From: Neobacillus cucumis
GTDB taxonomy: Bacteria; Bacillota; Bacilli; Bacillales_B; DSM-18226
NCBI RefSeq assembly: GCF_016107705.1
Contig: NZ_JAEHGC010000002.1
Span: forward strand, 496,001 to 560,000
Direction of reading: 5' to 3'
DNA length: 64,000 nt
The translations under genes were made by a program, and so were the position numbers. The notes beneath the pieces are model-generated. The model saw only the letters and a list, made by a program, of their open reading frames with translations, was not told where the DNA came from and did no database searches. Shown here in pieces: positions 43,262 through 51,202 of the stretch. Numbering within the stretch: position 1 is the first letter of the stretch; every line of letters starts with the position of its first letter.

Positions 43262-44626
43262 ATGACTGAAACGCTTATTTCAAAAACACCAACGGCAACT
43301 GCTATTTTTGAACAAATTAAAGAAACTATTTCAGAAAAATCTGTTGAACTATTACATTTACAATTTGTCGATATCGAAGGGATCTTAAAACACGTAACCG
43401 TAACAACAGAGCAGCTTGAGGATGTAGTAGAAGGAAAAATGATGTTTGATGGTTCTTCGATTAAAGGTTTTTCGCCGATTAATAAATCCGACCTTTATCT
43501 TCAGCCAGATCTTAATACATTTGCAGTTCTTCCTTGGACGGTTGAAGAGGGGTATTCAGAAGCTCGTTTCTTATGCTCGGTAAAGAACCCAGATGGAACG
43601 CCTTATGAGGGAGATACAAGAAATGTTTTGAAAAAAACTGTTGATCGTGCAGCTGAAAAAGGGTATACGATTTCAGTAGGACCGGAATTAGAATTTTTCC
43701 TTTTTAAAACAGATGAAAACGGGTATGCTACCCAAGAACTTGGTGATAAAGCAGGCTATTTTGAGCCATCTCCACACGATCTTGGCGAGCGCGTTCGTTT
43801 AGAAATCTACCGTGCCTTAAAAGCGATGGGCTTTACGATTGAAGCTTCTCACCATGAAGTGGCGGAAGGGCAGCATGAGATCAATTTTAAATATGCGGAT
43901 ATTTTAACGGCTGCAGACCTTTCCACTACGTACAAATGGGTTGTAAAAACGGTGGCGAAGAAATTTGGTTTACACGCTACCTTTATGCCGAAACCAGTTT
44001 TTGGAATCAACGGTTCTGGAATGCATGTCAATATGTCCCTCTTCAATGAAAACGGAAATGCATTCTTTGATGAGACGGATGAGTTACAATTATCAGAAAA
44101 AGCATACCAATTTATTGCGGGTATTTTGGAAAACGTGAAGAGTTTTACAGCCGTGACCAACCCGCTTGTGAACTCATACAAGCGCTTAGTTCCTGGTTAT
44201 GAAGCACCTTGTTATATTGCCTGGTCTACTTCGAACCGTTCAGCATTGATTCGTATCCCAGCTAAAAGAGGTCTGGCCACACGAGTAGAATTACGTTGTC
44301 CAGATCCATCATCCAATCCATATTTAACATTTGCCGTGATTGCATCTGCAGGCTTAGACGGGATGGAAAATGAATTAGAAGTACCGGCTCCTATTAATGA
44401 GGATATTTTCCATATGACGGAAGAAACAAGAGCGTTCATGGGAATTGACAGCCTTCCTGGCAGCTTGGCAGAAGCGGTGAGTGCATTAGAAGCTGGCGAA
44501 ATTGCTGCTAATACCCTTGGCGAACATGTCTACAACGAATATGTTTCTATGAAAAAAGCAGAATGGGATAGCTACCGTACGGCTGTTCACACATGGGAAA
44601 TCGAAAACTATCATTCTAAATTTTAA
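43262..44626 (+). CDS. glnA: Type I glutamine synthetase, divergent paralogue
   Basis: 454-residue cytoplasmic GS forming glutamine from glutamate, ammonium and ATP. Canonical blocks: MMFDGSSIKGF, GPELEFFLF, HHEVAEGQHEINF, FMPKPVFGINGSGMHVNMSLF, NSYKRLVPGYEAPCY, NRSALIRIPAKRG. The adenylylation loop of GS-I-beta is not evident. The residue aligned with B. subtilis GlnA Arg62 (feedback inhibition and TnrA/GlnR control) is Pro72 (GFSPINKSD). It stands alone, without glnR, about 10 residues longer at the N-terminus than B. subtilis GlnA, so it is probably a second GS rather than the housekeeping one. Confidence 0.9.
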   Translation: MTETLISKTPTATAIFEQIKETISEKSVELLHLQFVDIEGILKHVTVTTEQLEDVVEGKMMFDGSSIKGFSPINKSDLYLQPDLNTFAVLPWTVEEGYSEARFLCSVKNPDGTPYEGDTRNVLKKTVDRAAEKGYTISVGPELEFFLFKTDENGYATQELGDKAGYFEPSPHDLGERVRLEIYRALKAMGFTIEASHHEVAEGQHEINFKYADILTAADLSTTYKWVVKTVAKKFGLHATFMPKPVFGINGSGMHVNMSLFNENGNAFFDETDELQLSEKAYQFIAGILENVKSFTAVTNPLVNSYKRLVPGYEAPCYIAWSTSNRSALIRIPAKRGLATRVELRCPDPSSNPYLTFAVIASAGLDGMENELEVPAPINEDIFHMTEETRAFMGIDSLPGSLAEAVSALEAGEIAANTLGEHVYNEYVSMKKAEWDSYRTAVHTWEIENYHSKF

Positions 44627-44633
44627 TGGTTGA

Positions 44634-44661
44634 AAAAGCGGGGATGCTCCCCGCTTTTTTT
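44634..44661 (+). terminator. Glutamine synthetase terminator
   Basis: GCGGGGA / TCCCCGC stem with flanking A/T pairing and a seven-T run. Confidence 0.88.
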
Positions 44662-44720
44662 AATTTTCAGTGAGAGGTAAACACCAAAACAAACAAGCCC
44701 TGCCAAAATCCGGACTTTTA

Positions 44721-44729
44721 CATAGTATA
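44721..44729 (+). promoter_or_regulatory. Possible mother-cell sigma factor -10 (CATANNNTA)
   Basis: CATAGTATA fits the sigma-K/sigma-E -10 consensus and lies 30 nt before the first YjcZ-type gene. The -35 is not clear, so this is tentative. Confidence 0.45.
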
Positions 44730-44758
44730 TATTGTGTTAAAGAAGGGAGGTCTTAGTA

Positions 44759-44869
44759 ATGGATGGTGCAGGAGCTGGTGGAGGTTTTGCATTGATCGTT
44801 GTATTGTTTATCCTTCTTATTATAATTGGAGCGTCGTTTATCGGCGGAGGATACGGCGGTTTTTATTAA
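44759..44869 (+). CDS. YjcZ family sporulation peptide 1
   Basis: 36 residues: MDGAGAG, a hydrophobic helix [19 protein letters not shown], then [11 protein letters not shown]. Glycine/tyrosine-rich ends around one membrane helix are typical of YjcZ/SscA-like spore proteins. AAGGGAGG precedes the ATG. A paralogue follows after 31 nt. Confidence 0.87.
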   Translation: MDGAGAGGGFALIVVLFILLIIIGASFIGGGYGGFY

Positions 44870-44900
44870 AAAATAAAAATTTAAGAAAGGTGGAATAAAT

Positions 44901-45032
44901 ATGTATGGTTACGGTGGATTTGGAGGCTGCGGCGGTTATGGATATGGTGGTTTTGGAGCAGGCGGCGGCTTTGCTTTAATCGTTGTATTGTTTATTCTTT
45001 TAATCATCATTGGAGCAGTTTGCTTTTATTAA
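44901..45032 (+). CDS. YjcZ family sporulation peptide 2
   Basis: 43 residues with an N-terminal glycine/tyrosine-rich stretch ([17 protein letters not shown]) and the same 19-residue helix as peptide 1, ending VCFY. It contains two cysteines, which could crosslink in the spore coat (inference). AGAAAGGTGG lies upstream. Ends at a strong terminator. Confidence 0.87.
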   Translation: MYGYGGFGGCGGYGYGGFGAGGGFALIVVLFILLIIIGAVCFY

Positions 45033-45058
45033 TTAAAAGCCCATTGGTATTAAAATTA

Positions 45059-45084
45059 GAAAAGGCCGTATCGGCCTTTTTTTC
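45059..45084 (+). terminator. Terminator of the YjcZ pair
   Basis: AAAGGCCG / CGGCCTTT stem followed by a T-run. Confidence 0.85.
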
Positions 45085-45089
45085 TTGAA

Positions 45090-45290
45090 TTAAGCTCTGT
45101 CATATGCTTTTGGCGGTGATTCCATCCAACCTTTATCGATTAAGATATTTGCACCGTCATCAACAAATAAGCCAATGTTTATGAGTGTTCTTCCATATAA
45201 CAATCCTATATCTCTTCTCCCGTTTACTGCTAATGAGTTTCCAAACGACCTTATTTTCATGGCGAACATATCGACTTTATGAAATAACAT
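45090..45290 (-). pseudogene. C-terminal relic of a DUF3231 gene
   Basis: The 66-codon frame ends in VDDGANILIDKGWMESPPKA, closely matching the C-terminal YAEDGANIMIKNGWLEQPPQA pattern of DUF3231 proteins, which are normally about 330 residues. Preceding residues RRDIGLLYGRTLINIG also fit. The rest of the gene is absent and no ribosome site precedes the frame. Confidence 0.65.
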
Positions 45291-45330
45291 TATTTTATCG
45301 GAAAAAGGAGTTTACATATTTTAGGAGGTT

Positions 45331-45424
45331 GAGGGAGATAGTAATAACAAATATTAATATCAAATATGGCTGGCTTGAAAAACCACCCTCAGCACCAAAT
45401 CGAAAAGAAAACTCAAGGGGTTAG
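45331..45424 (+). pseudogene. Second C-terminal relic of a DUF3231 gene (opposite strand)
   Basis: In the frame ending at 45424 the translation reads LREIVITNINIKYGWLEKPP followed by SAPNRKENSRG, again the terminal DUF3231 signature (GWLE/KPPxAP). Only about 30 residues remain. It points toward the next gene, whose start follows within 10 nt. Confidence 0.55.
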
Positions 45425-45430
45425 AAGAAT

Positions 45431-45895
45431 GTGGAGAATCCGAAAGAAGCGTTATTTTGGAGTATTGCCTTACCGGGCTTTGGGCAATTAATTAATGGCA
45501 AATACCTAAAAGGCCTCCTCTTTATCATTTTAGAATTTATTGTAAATGTAAAAGCTCATTTTAACGAAATTATTAGATTAAGTTTTCATGGTGACATCGA
45601 AAATGCAATTGCACAAGCAGATTATCAGTGGTTGATGTTTTACCCCTGTTTGTACTTCTTTGCAATGTGGGATTCCTTCAGAGATGCTGGGGGAGGAACG
45701 GAAAGACATTCGTTTTTCCCATTTGTAATGGCAGCATATTTTGTAACGGTAGGGTGTATTTATTCTTCAAACTTTAAATTATTTGGGGAATTACTAGGGC
45801 CAGTTTGGTTACCCATACTATGTGTAATTCCTGGCTTAATCGTGGGGACAGCAATAAGAGGGATATTGCAAAAAAAGGTTAGGCAGGAAAATTAA
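45431..45895 (+). CDS. Small integral membrane protein, unknown function
   Basis: 154 residues with about 4 hydrophobic segments (SIALPGFGQLINGKYLKGLLFIILEF at the start; YFVTVGCIYSS; LGPVWLPILCVIPGLIVGTAI). The opening P-G-x-G-Q-x-x-N-G-x-x-x-K-G pattern recalls TM2-like or DUF5683-like proteins. GTG start with a weak ribosome site. I cannot assign a function. Confidence 0.6.
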   Translation: MENPKEALFWSIALPGFGQLINGKYLKGLLFIILEFIVNVKAHFNEIIRLSFHGDIENAIAQADYQWLMFYPCLYFFAMWDSFRDAGGGTERHSFFPFVMAAYFVTVGCIYSSNFKLFGELLGPVWLPILCVIPGLIVGTAIRGILQKKVRQEN

Positions 45896-46002
45896 GAGAG
45901 TATATAGTAAATAAGTAGTATTGAAATTCAAGATTTGGAAATATAAAATAAAAATTAGGATAAAAGAAATAAAGCTTTTATCTATATAAAGGATGAGCAG
46001 GT

Positions 46003-46698
46003 TTGGAAAACAAACAGGTGCAAATGGAGCTGGCAAGTTATATTGGAAGAACTTTACGGGAAAATTTCGGAAAAGGGCCTGAGTCGGTATTTGTTTCCTA
46101 TAATCAGTCGATATTGACGGTTTATTTACGAAACTTCCTTACTCCATCTGAAAATGTTTTGTTAGCGCAGGATCAGGAAGCGATTGTTCAAAAGACAAGG
46201 GATATGCTAATGCAAACACTCATTCCTGAGTTTAAGGCTTATATTAAAATCCTAACCGGGATGGAAATTAGGGAATTTTACTACGATTGGGGACTTCACA
46301 ATAAAAGTGGTGTCTTCATTGGCAAAAGTGCTTCTCTAACAGAACAAGCCGAAATCATAAATGATTCATACGAAGGAAAAGAGCATCTTCACGAAGAAAT
46401 TAAAAGAATTAGTATTCAGGCTCAAAAAGGACCGGATGAAGTGGAATCATTCCTTTTAAACCAAAGAACTTTGGTAGTCATTCGAAAAGGAATACTCGTA
46501 TCCATCGAAAGGGAATTAATTCGCTTGGGTAGTTCCGAAACCCTCAGATTAGCAAAACGAAATCTTGAAAAAAGATTATTACATAATAGCAATCATTTTG
46601 AAGCCATACTTAAAACAAAAGTAAATGATATTTTTGTGGATTGGGATTTTAATCTGGATAAGAGTGCCATCGTGCTCATCTTATTACCAAAAGCATAA
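46003..46698 (+). CDS. MpsC-like (DUF2294) two-domain protein
   Basis: 231 residues built of two related DUF2294/MpsC-type halves (about 1-115 and 125-231). Each has a G-R-x-L or R-K-G-I-L start and ends in a VNDIFVDWDFNLDKSAIVLIL or GMEIREFYYDWGLHNKSGVFI beta unit. The name MpsC comes from a cation/bicarbonate-linked membrane-potential system; a role for Bacillus members is not established. TTG start. Terminator between it and the kinase gene. Confidence 0.72.
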   Translation: MENKQVQMELASYIGRTLRENFGKGPESVFVSYNQSILTVYLRNFLTPSENVLLAQDQEAIVQKTRDMLMQTLIPEFKAYIKILTGMEIREFYYDWGLHNKSGVFIGKSASLTEQAEIINDSYEGKEHLHEEIKRISIQAQKGPDEVESFLLNQRTLVVIRKGILVSIERELIRLGSSETLRLAKRNLEKRLLHNSNHFEAILKTKVNDIFVDWDFNLDKSAIVLILLPKA

Positions 46699-46739
46699 AG
46701 GCAGAAGTGAGTTAGACAAAATTATTTGAGCTAAACACA

Positions 46740-46777
46740 AGCCAAGATGGGGATATAACTCATCTTGGCTTTTTTTA
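46740..46777 (+). terminator. Terminator of the MpsC-like gene
   Basis: AGCCAAGATG / CATCTTGGCT stem followed by seven T residues. Confidence 0.88.
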
Positions 46778-46810
46778 TCTAATTATAGGGAAAGGAACTG
46801 ATAGAGAGAG

Positions 46811-48664
46811 ATGAACAGTCCCGTGGAAGCAATCAAAAGTGAAAAGAGGCAATTATTAAAAAAATATGTAAACGAAAAAATGAACAGTAACCAAACTTTG
46901 TTTAAAGAGAATAAGGATGCAATTGTCATTTTCGATTTAGAAGGCCAAATTGTTCAAGTAAATCCAGCCTTTGAGAAACTATCAAACTATACGGCTGAAG
47001 AATCGATCGAATTGAAGCTCCAAAGGCTGTTTCCGATTGAAAGTTTGGATAAGGTTTTTCACTATTTTCATAAAGCTTCATTCGGTCAGGTCCAAAACTT
47101 TGATTGTGTAATGATGACGAAACAAGTGAAATTGATTGATTTAAATATAACCAATATACCGGTATCTGCCAATGATAAAGTGGTTGGAGTATACGCATCC
47201 GTGAAAGATATTACCCAAGTTAAAAAGGAAAAATCAGAGGTTAGAAGAATTGAAGAATTTCACCGTGTCATGACCGATCATATTTTGGATATTATCCTAA
47301 CCACAAATTTAATGGGAAAAATTCATTATGTTTCCCCTTCCTGTGAAAAGATACTTGGGTTTAAGGCAGATGAGATCATTGGTCAACATTTCTCGGTATT
47401 GTTACATCCTGAAGACAAGGAAAAGGCTTTTCAGGAACGTGAAAAGGTAATTGCGTTGCTTGAAGATAGCAGAGGCTCATATCGGTACGTCAAAAAAGAC
47501 GGTAGTTTTGTTTGGATTGAATCGATTTGTAATCCCATCGTGGACCATGATACGAAAAATATCATTGAAATAGTCAGTGTTATCCGGGATATAACGGAGA
47601 GAAAGCAAGCCGAAGAAGAGTTATGGAGCAGGAAAAAAGCCTTTCGGGATTTAGTTGAACATTCCCCAGATGCGGTGATTATCGCCAAGGATGAGAAAAT
47701 CCTGTTCATAAATGAAACGGGGATCAGTTTATTAGGTCCTGAACGCATGGAGAACTTCATTTCAAGATCCCTCTTAGATTTCATCCATCCAGAGGATCAT
47801 CAGGAAGCGAAAAAAAGAATCAAAAGTATTGTGGACGGGAATAGAACTGAATTTAAGCCCTATAAAATCATCCGTTTTGATGGAAGTACCTTTGATGGTG
47901 AAGTAAAAGGCATTCCTACCTTTTTTCAAAAGCAGTCAGCTCAGCATATTATTATTCGGGATGTTACCGAAAAGAAAAAGACACAGGAGCTCTTGCGTAA
48001 TTCGGAAAAATTAACGATCGCGGGACAGTTAGCTGCTGGAATCGCTCATGAGGTTCGAAATCCTCTCACTGCCATTAAAGGTTTTCTCCAGCTAATGGAG
48101 GCGCAGGTTAAGAATAAAACGTACTTTGAAATCATTCAATCTGAGATGGAAAGAATTGAACTAATCCTCAGTGAGTTATTGGTTCTTGCTAAACCGCAAG
48201 ATTTGAAATTTGAAAATGAAAATATTCAGATATTAATCAATGATGTTAAAACATTAATAGACACGCACGCCATCATGAATAATATTTTGATCGAAATCGT
48301 GAATGAATGTAAGGATCTCACCATTAATTGTGATAAAAACCAGTTGAAGCAAGTATTTATTAACTTTTTAAAAAATGCGATTGAAGCAATGCCTGATGGA
48401 GGAAGTATCACAATTGAAATCAAACAATATAGTGAAGATAAGGTGAAGATCTTTTTTAAAGATACCGGGAGGGGGATCCCGCATCATATTTTAAAACGGA
48501 TTGGGGAACCATTTTTTACAACAAAGGAGAATGGTACAGGACTCGGTATTATGATTTCGAAGCAAATTATCGAAAATCATAATGGAAGCGTTCATATTTG
48601 GAGCGATGACAAGGGAAGCATTATTGAAGTAATTATCCCGGTTAATAATGGTTTGACAATATAA
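46811..48664 (+). CDS. Soluble PAS-PAS-PAS histidine kinase (sporulation-kinase type)
   Basis: 617 residues without membrane helices. PAS1 about 30-140, PAS2 about 150-265, PAS3 about 275-390, then HisKA with H413 in GIAHEVRNPLTAIKGFLQLM and HATPase (NFLKNAIEAMPDGG, DTGRGIP, NGTGLGIMIS). The HisKA box matches the Bacillus KinA-E/orphan-kinase type, which phosphorylates Spo0F. No response regulator lies beside it, consistent with a phosphorelay input (inference). Confidence 0.88.
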   Translation: MNSPVEAIKSEKRQLLKKYVNEKMNSNQTLFKENKDAIVIFDLEGQIVQVNPAFEKLSNYTAEESIELKLQRLFPIESLDKVFHYFHKASFGQVQNFDCVMMTKQVKLIDLNITNIPVSANDKVVGVYASVKDITQVKKEKSEVRRIEEFHRVMTDHILDIILTTNLMGKIHYVSPSCEKILGFKADEIIGQHFSVLLHPEDKEKAFQEREKVIALLEDSRGSYRYVKKDGSFVWIESICNPIVDHDTKNIIEIVSVIRDITERKQAEEELWSRKKAFRDLVEHSPDAVIIAKDEKILFINETGISLLGPERMENFISRSLLDFIHPEDHQEAKKRIKSIVDGNRTEFKPYKIIRFDGSTFDGEVKGIPTFFQKQSAQHIIIRDVTEKKKTQELLRNSEKLTIAGQLAAGIAHEVRNPLTAIKGFLQLMEAQVKNKTYFEIIQSEMERIELILSELLVLAKPQDLKFENENIQILINDVKTLIDTHAIMNNILIEIVNECKDLTINCDKNQLKQVFINFLKNAIEAMPDGGSITIEIKQYSEDKVKIFFKDTGRGIPHHILKRIGEPFFTTKENGTGLGIMISKQIIENHNGSVHIWSDDKGSIIEVIIPVNNGLTI

Positions 48665-48736
48665 GAGATAGAGAGGTACAACGATTCACTATAAATTATG
48701 TTCTATTTAATTACAATTGAAAGAAAGCGGGAGAGA

Positions 48737-48785
48737 AGGGGCTGAGACAATGAAGATGGCCACCCAGGGTAGCCCCTTTTTGTTT
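48737..48785. terminator. Terminator downstream of the PAS kinase
   Basis: AAGGGGCT / AGCCCCTT stem with a 27-nt loop, followed by TTTTTG. Confidence 0.65.
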
Positions 48786-49224
48786 ATACAAGTTTTTTAT
48801 ACATTACAATATGTGGCCCGATAGGCGGGTATTCAAAAACGTCACCATGTGCTTCAAATCCCAATCTCATATAGTATTCCTGCACACTCGTTCTCCCTTT
48901 GCACCATAAAAGGGCAATACCTTGTTTTTTAAGCAAATTTTCAGCATAGCTCACTACAGCTCTTCCTGCGCCTAACTTTCGGTTCTCCTCAAGTGTCGCC
49001 ATTGCTCTTAAGCGGTATTGCCTTTCAATCAAAAAATCAGGATTGTTCTCGACACAAAAGGAGGCAATACTGATGAGCTTTTCTCGATGAAAGGCTCCAA
49101 CATGGAAAGCATCTTCTTCATGGTCTGTATCATATTTGCAGTCTTCCATTGTCTGGTGGGGACGAAGAACAATATGTCTAAGACTGTAAGTCATTTCTGA
49201 AGGGATTAATCTAACTTCTAGCAT
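48784..49224 (-). CDS. GNAT-family N-acetyltransferase
   Basis: 146 residues with LRHIVLRPHQTMEDCKY, FHREKLISIASF, YRLRAMATLEENRKLGAGRAVVSYAENLL (acetyl-CoA loop), LLWCKGRTSVQEYYMRLGFEAHG and a C-terminal IGPHIVMYKKL. The layout fits small Bacillus GNATs of unknown substrate. Convergent with the kinase gene. Confidence 0.83.
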   Translation of the reverse strand: MLEVRLIPSEMTYSLRHIVLRPHQTMEDCKYDTDHEEDAFHVGAFHREKLISIASFCVENNPDFLIERQYRLRAMATLEENRKLGAGRAVVSYAENLLKKQGIALLWCKGRTSVQEYYMRLGFEAHGDVFEYPPIGPHIVMYKKLV

Positions 49225-49445
49225 TTCCTTGCTCCAATCTGTTGTAAAAAGATGTAATAAATAAATTCTCTAAACGTTTTAGGTTTCCTGCATATGGTGA
49301 TCAGTTTTTAATACATTTCCTTTAAATAAAATTTCTATCTCTAAGTAAATAAAATCGATTACAACTTAACGTGTTTTATTTTAGTGTTTTTTTTCATGTG
49401 AGAATGGTTTATAATTCCATTAAATGATATTGAGGAGTGATTTTA

Positions 49446-49826
49446 TTGATAAATATAGTTGGTCAAATTATGTTGTATGTAAACAATCAAGATGAGGCGG
49501 TAAAATTTTGGACAGAAAAAGTAGGATTCAATGTGATTTCGGAGCAAGATAACGGTCAAGGGATGAGATGGATTGAAATCGCCCCGACAAATGGAGCAGA
49601 GACTAGCATTGTTCTCCACAATAAAGAACTCATTTCTAAAATGCAGCCTGAATTAAATTTGGGTACACCTTCTTTACTCTTCTTCTCAAATAATTTCGAA
49701 GAATTACATAATGACTTAACAAATAAAAACGTTACAGTCGGGGAAATCGTAAACATGCCTACAGGCAGAGTATTCAATTTTGCAGATAGTGAAAATAATT
49801 ACTTTGCGGTAATGGAAAAAAAGTGA
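49446..49826 (+). CDS. VOC-family (glyoxalase/bleomycin-resistance fold) protein
   Basis: 126 residues with the paired beta-alpha-beta-beta-beta units of VOC proteins: IVGQIMLYVNNQDEAVKFWTEKVGF, WIEIAPTNGAETSIVLH and GRVFNFADSENNYFAVME. Possible metal ligands are Q and E at the usual ends; the N-terminal site shows Q rather than H. The substrate is unknown. TTG 49446 follows GAGGAG by 8 nt. Confidence 0.85.
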   Translation: MINIVGQIMLYVNNQDEAVKFWTEKVGFNVISEQDNGQGMRWIEIAPTNGAETSIVLHNKELISKMQPELNLGTPSLLFFSNNFEELHNDLTNKNVTVGEIVNMPTGRVFNFADSENNYFAVMEKK

Positions 49827-49905
49827 AAGTTGGACCATAAAATCTCAATCTAAGATTGAGGAACAATCGAAATTTTTTTGCTTTATGAATTAAATAAGAA
49901 TGATT

Positions 49906-49941
49906 AAAGGCACAAGTTCATAAAAAACTGTGCCTTTTATA
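49906..49941 (+). terminator. Terminator of the VOC gene
   Basis: AAAGGCACA / TGTGCCTTT stem then TTATATTTG. Confidence 0.72.
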
Positions 49942-49961
49942 TTTGTTTATTCTATTTTTGT

Positions 49962-50028
49962 GGGACATTTCTTGGCTCGAAGTCACTAGAAATGTCCTTT
50001 ATTTTGTTTTTAGGGACATTTCAACATT
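49962..50028. repeat. 51-nt hairpin repeat, third type
   Basis: GGACATTTCT (49963-49972) and AGAAATGTCC (49988-49997) form a perfect 10-bp hairpin; GGGACATTTC recurs at 50013, a 51-nt period. The layout resembles loci A and B but with different arms. With the terminator at 49906 it fills most of the 308-nt gap 49827-50134. I found no convincing Fnr box there. Confidence 0.55.
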
Positions 50029-50134
50029 TCCAATCACATAAAATAATTTACTGGACAGAGTGTTTAGAGAAAAATCCGTTGGAAAGGCTTACTAATGGTA
50101 AGAATTCAATATCTACAAGAAAGGATGAATCGAA

Positions 50135-50599
50135 TTGTCAGGACCTAGTTTAAGAAAACAGGATGCCCACACCTCCATTCATGAATCAGCGTTAAATGAA
50201 GCAAAAGAATTGCGTACTTTATTGTATAAATGTCTAAAGGATGAACAAAAGGAAAAAGCCCTAAAAGTAGCCGAGGTAACCATTGAGCATTGGGAATCCC
50301 GAACATTACAGCATGCTGAATCGGAAGAGGAAGGCTTATATAAGGAAATGGAAGAGGAGAAGCCTTATTTACGCCAGCTTATCATCCAGCTCACTCGTGA
50401 TCACGATCTTATGCGTAGAATCGTAGAACAAATGAGGAACCTGCTGATTCAGGATGAAATTGATGACAGAATGATCTCTTTACTTGATTCCTTAATTATC
50501 GTGGACTCCATCCATAATGAAGATGAAATGAATAAACTACTAACAAATAACGAAAGCTACGACAAGAAAGTAATGGAAAAAGGTGAAGATATTGCTTGA
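50135..50599 (+). CDS. Hemerythrin-like (HHE) protein leading the nar operon
   Basis: 154 residues, all helical, with histidines and carboxylates spaced as in a hemerythrin four-helix bundle: H12/H16, H60-x3-E64 (HAESEEE), H90 (RDHD) and H127 followed by E131. It could bind a di-iron centre that senses O2 or NO. TTG start behind AAAGGATG. The next gene begins inside its end, and two small genes link it to narG without a terminator, so it is probably co-transcribed with narGHJI. Confidence 0.68.
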   Translation: MSGPSLRKQDAHTSIHESALNEAKELRTLLYKCLKDEQKEKALKVAEVTIEHWESRTLQHAESEEEGLYKEMEEEKPYLRQLIIQLTRDHDLMRRIVEQMRNLLIQDEIDDRMISLLDSLIIVDSIHNEDEMNKLLTNNESYDKKVMEKGEDIA

Positions 50600-50888
50600 A
50601 GAAAAATTATTACGTTATGCGGCCCCAGAATTATATACCAAAATGGTTGAAATCTTTTCAACCTATCATCTACATCCCTATGATGTTCATGCTACCTCTT
50701 TGAAAGTAGAGAATGGGTATGAAGTTTCATTAAAGTTTTCTACTGATTTTTCTCAATCTATCACACAACATTTCACCTTTAACCAGGTGGCAGAGCCTGA
50801 TGAAGGGGTGACCCATTTTTTTGAAAGGGCTGCAGATCAATGTAAGTCTTTGTTAATTGCAGATTACTATAAAATGATAAAGCCCTAA
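50592..50888 (+). CDS. Nar-linked hypothetical protein 1 (98 aa)
   Basis: 98-residue protein starting MLEEKLLRYAAPELYTKMVEIF with an alpha-beta pattern and no cysteines. I do not recognise the family. TTG 50592 has AAAGGTGA 6 nt upstream (GTG 50583 is the alternative) and overlaps the hemerythrin-like gene by 8 nt. Position suggests a role in nitrate reductase assembly or regulation (inference). Confidence 0.65.
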   Translation: MLEEKLLRYAAPELYTKMVEIFSTYHLHPYDVHATSLKVENGYEVSLKFSTDFSQSITQHFTFNQVAEPDEGVTHFFERAADQCKSLLIADYYKMIKP

Positions 50889-50905
50889 AAGGAGTTGAAA
50901 GTCGT

Positions 50906-51202
50906 TTGTTTTCATTTCAAGATGATGCCCTACTCGTTGATGACCGAGAAGATTTAATTGCTGTGCTGCGGATGAGATTCGGATCTATTCCGGGTGAAAT
51001 GATTGAGAACATTTACGGAATTGATGATATGAATTCGCTGCAACGACTCATTCTATCAGCTGCAAATGCAGCAAATTGGGATGTTTTTTTGGAAGATTTT
51101 AATGAAGGTAGAGACTCTTTTCGATTATTGGGTGAAGACTTTAACCCTTTAAGAGATCGGATGAAAGGAAGAGATGGCCTCGATGGAAAAACACAAAAAT
51201 AA
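50906..51202 (+). CDS. Nar-linked hypothetical protein 2 (98 aa)
   Basis: 98-residue protein. Residues 16-62 (LIAVLRMRFGSIPGEMIENI...LQRLILSAANAANWDVFLEDF) resemble the C-terminal helical motif of DUF4351-type proteins, seen only as a pattern match. TTG start with AAGGAG 11 nt upstream. Its last 29 nt overlap the narG start, implying translational coupling to narG. Confidence 0.62.
   Translation: MFSFQDDALLVDDREDLIAVLRMRFGSIPGEMIENIYGIDDMNSLQRLILSAANAANWDVFLEDFNEGRDSFRLLGEDFNPLRDRMKGRDGLDGKTQK

Noticed and set aside
49827..50134. Fnr box (TGTGA-N6-TCACA) for the nar operon
   Set aside because: Only an isolated TCACA half was found in the gap. I cannot support Fnr control from this sequence.
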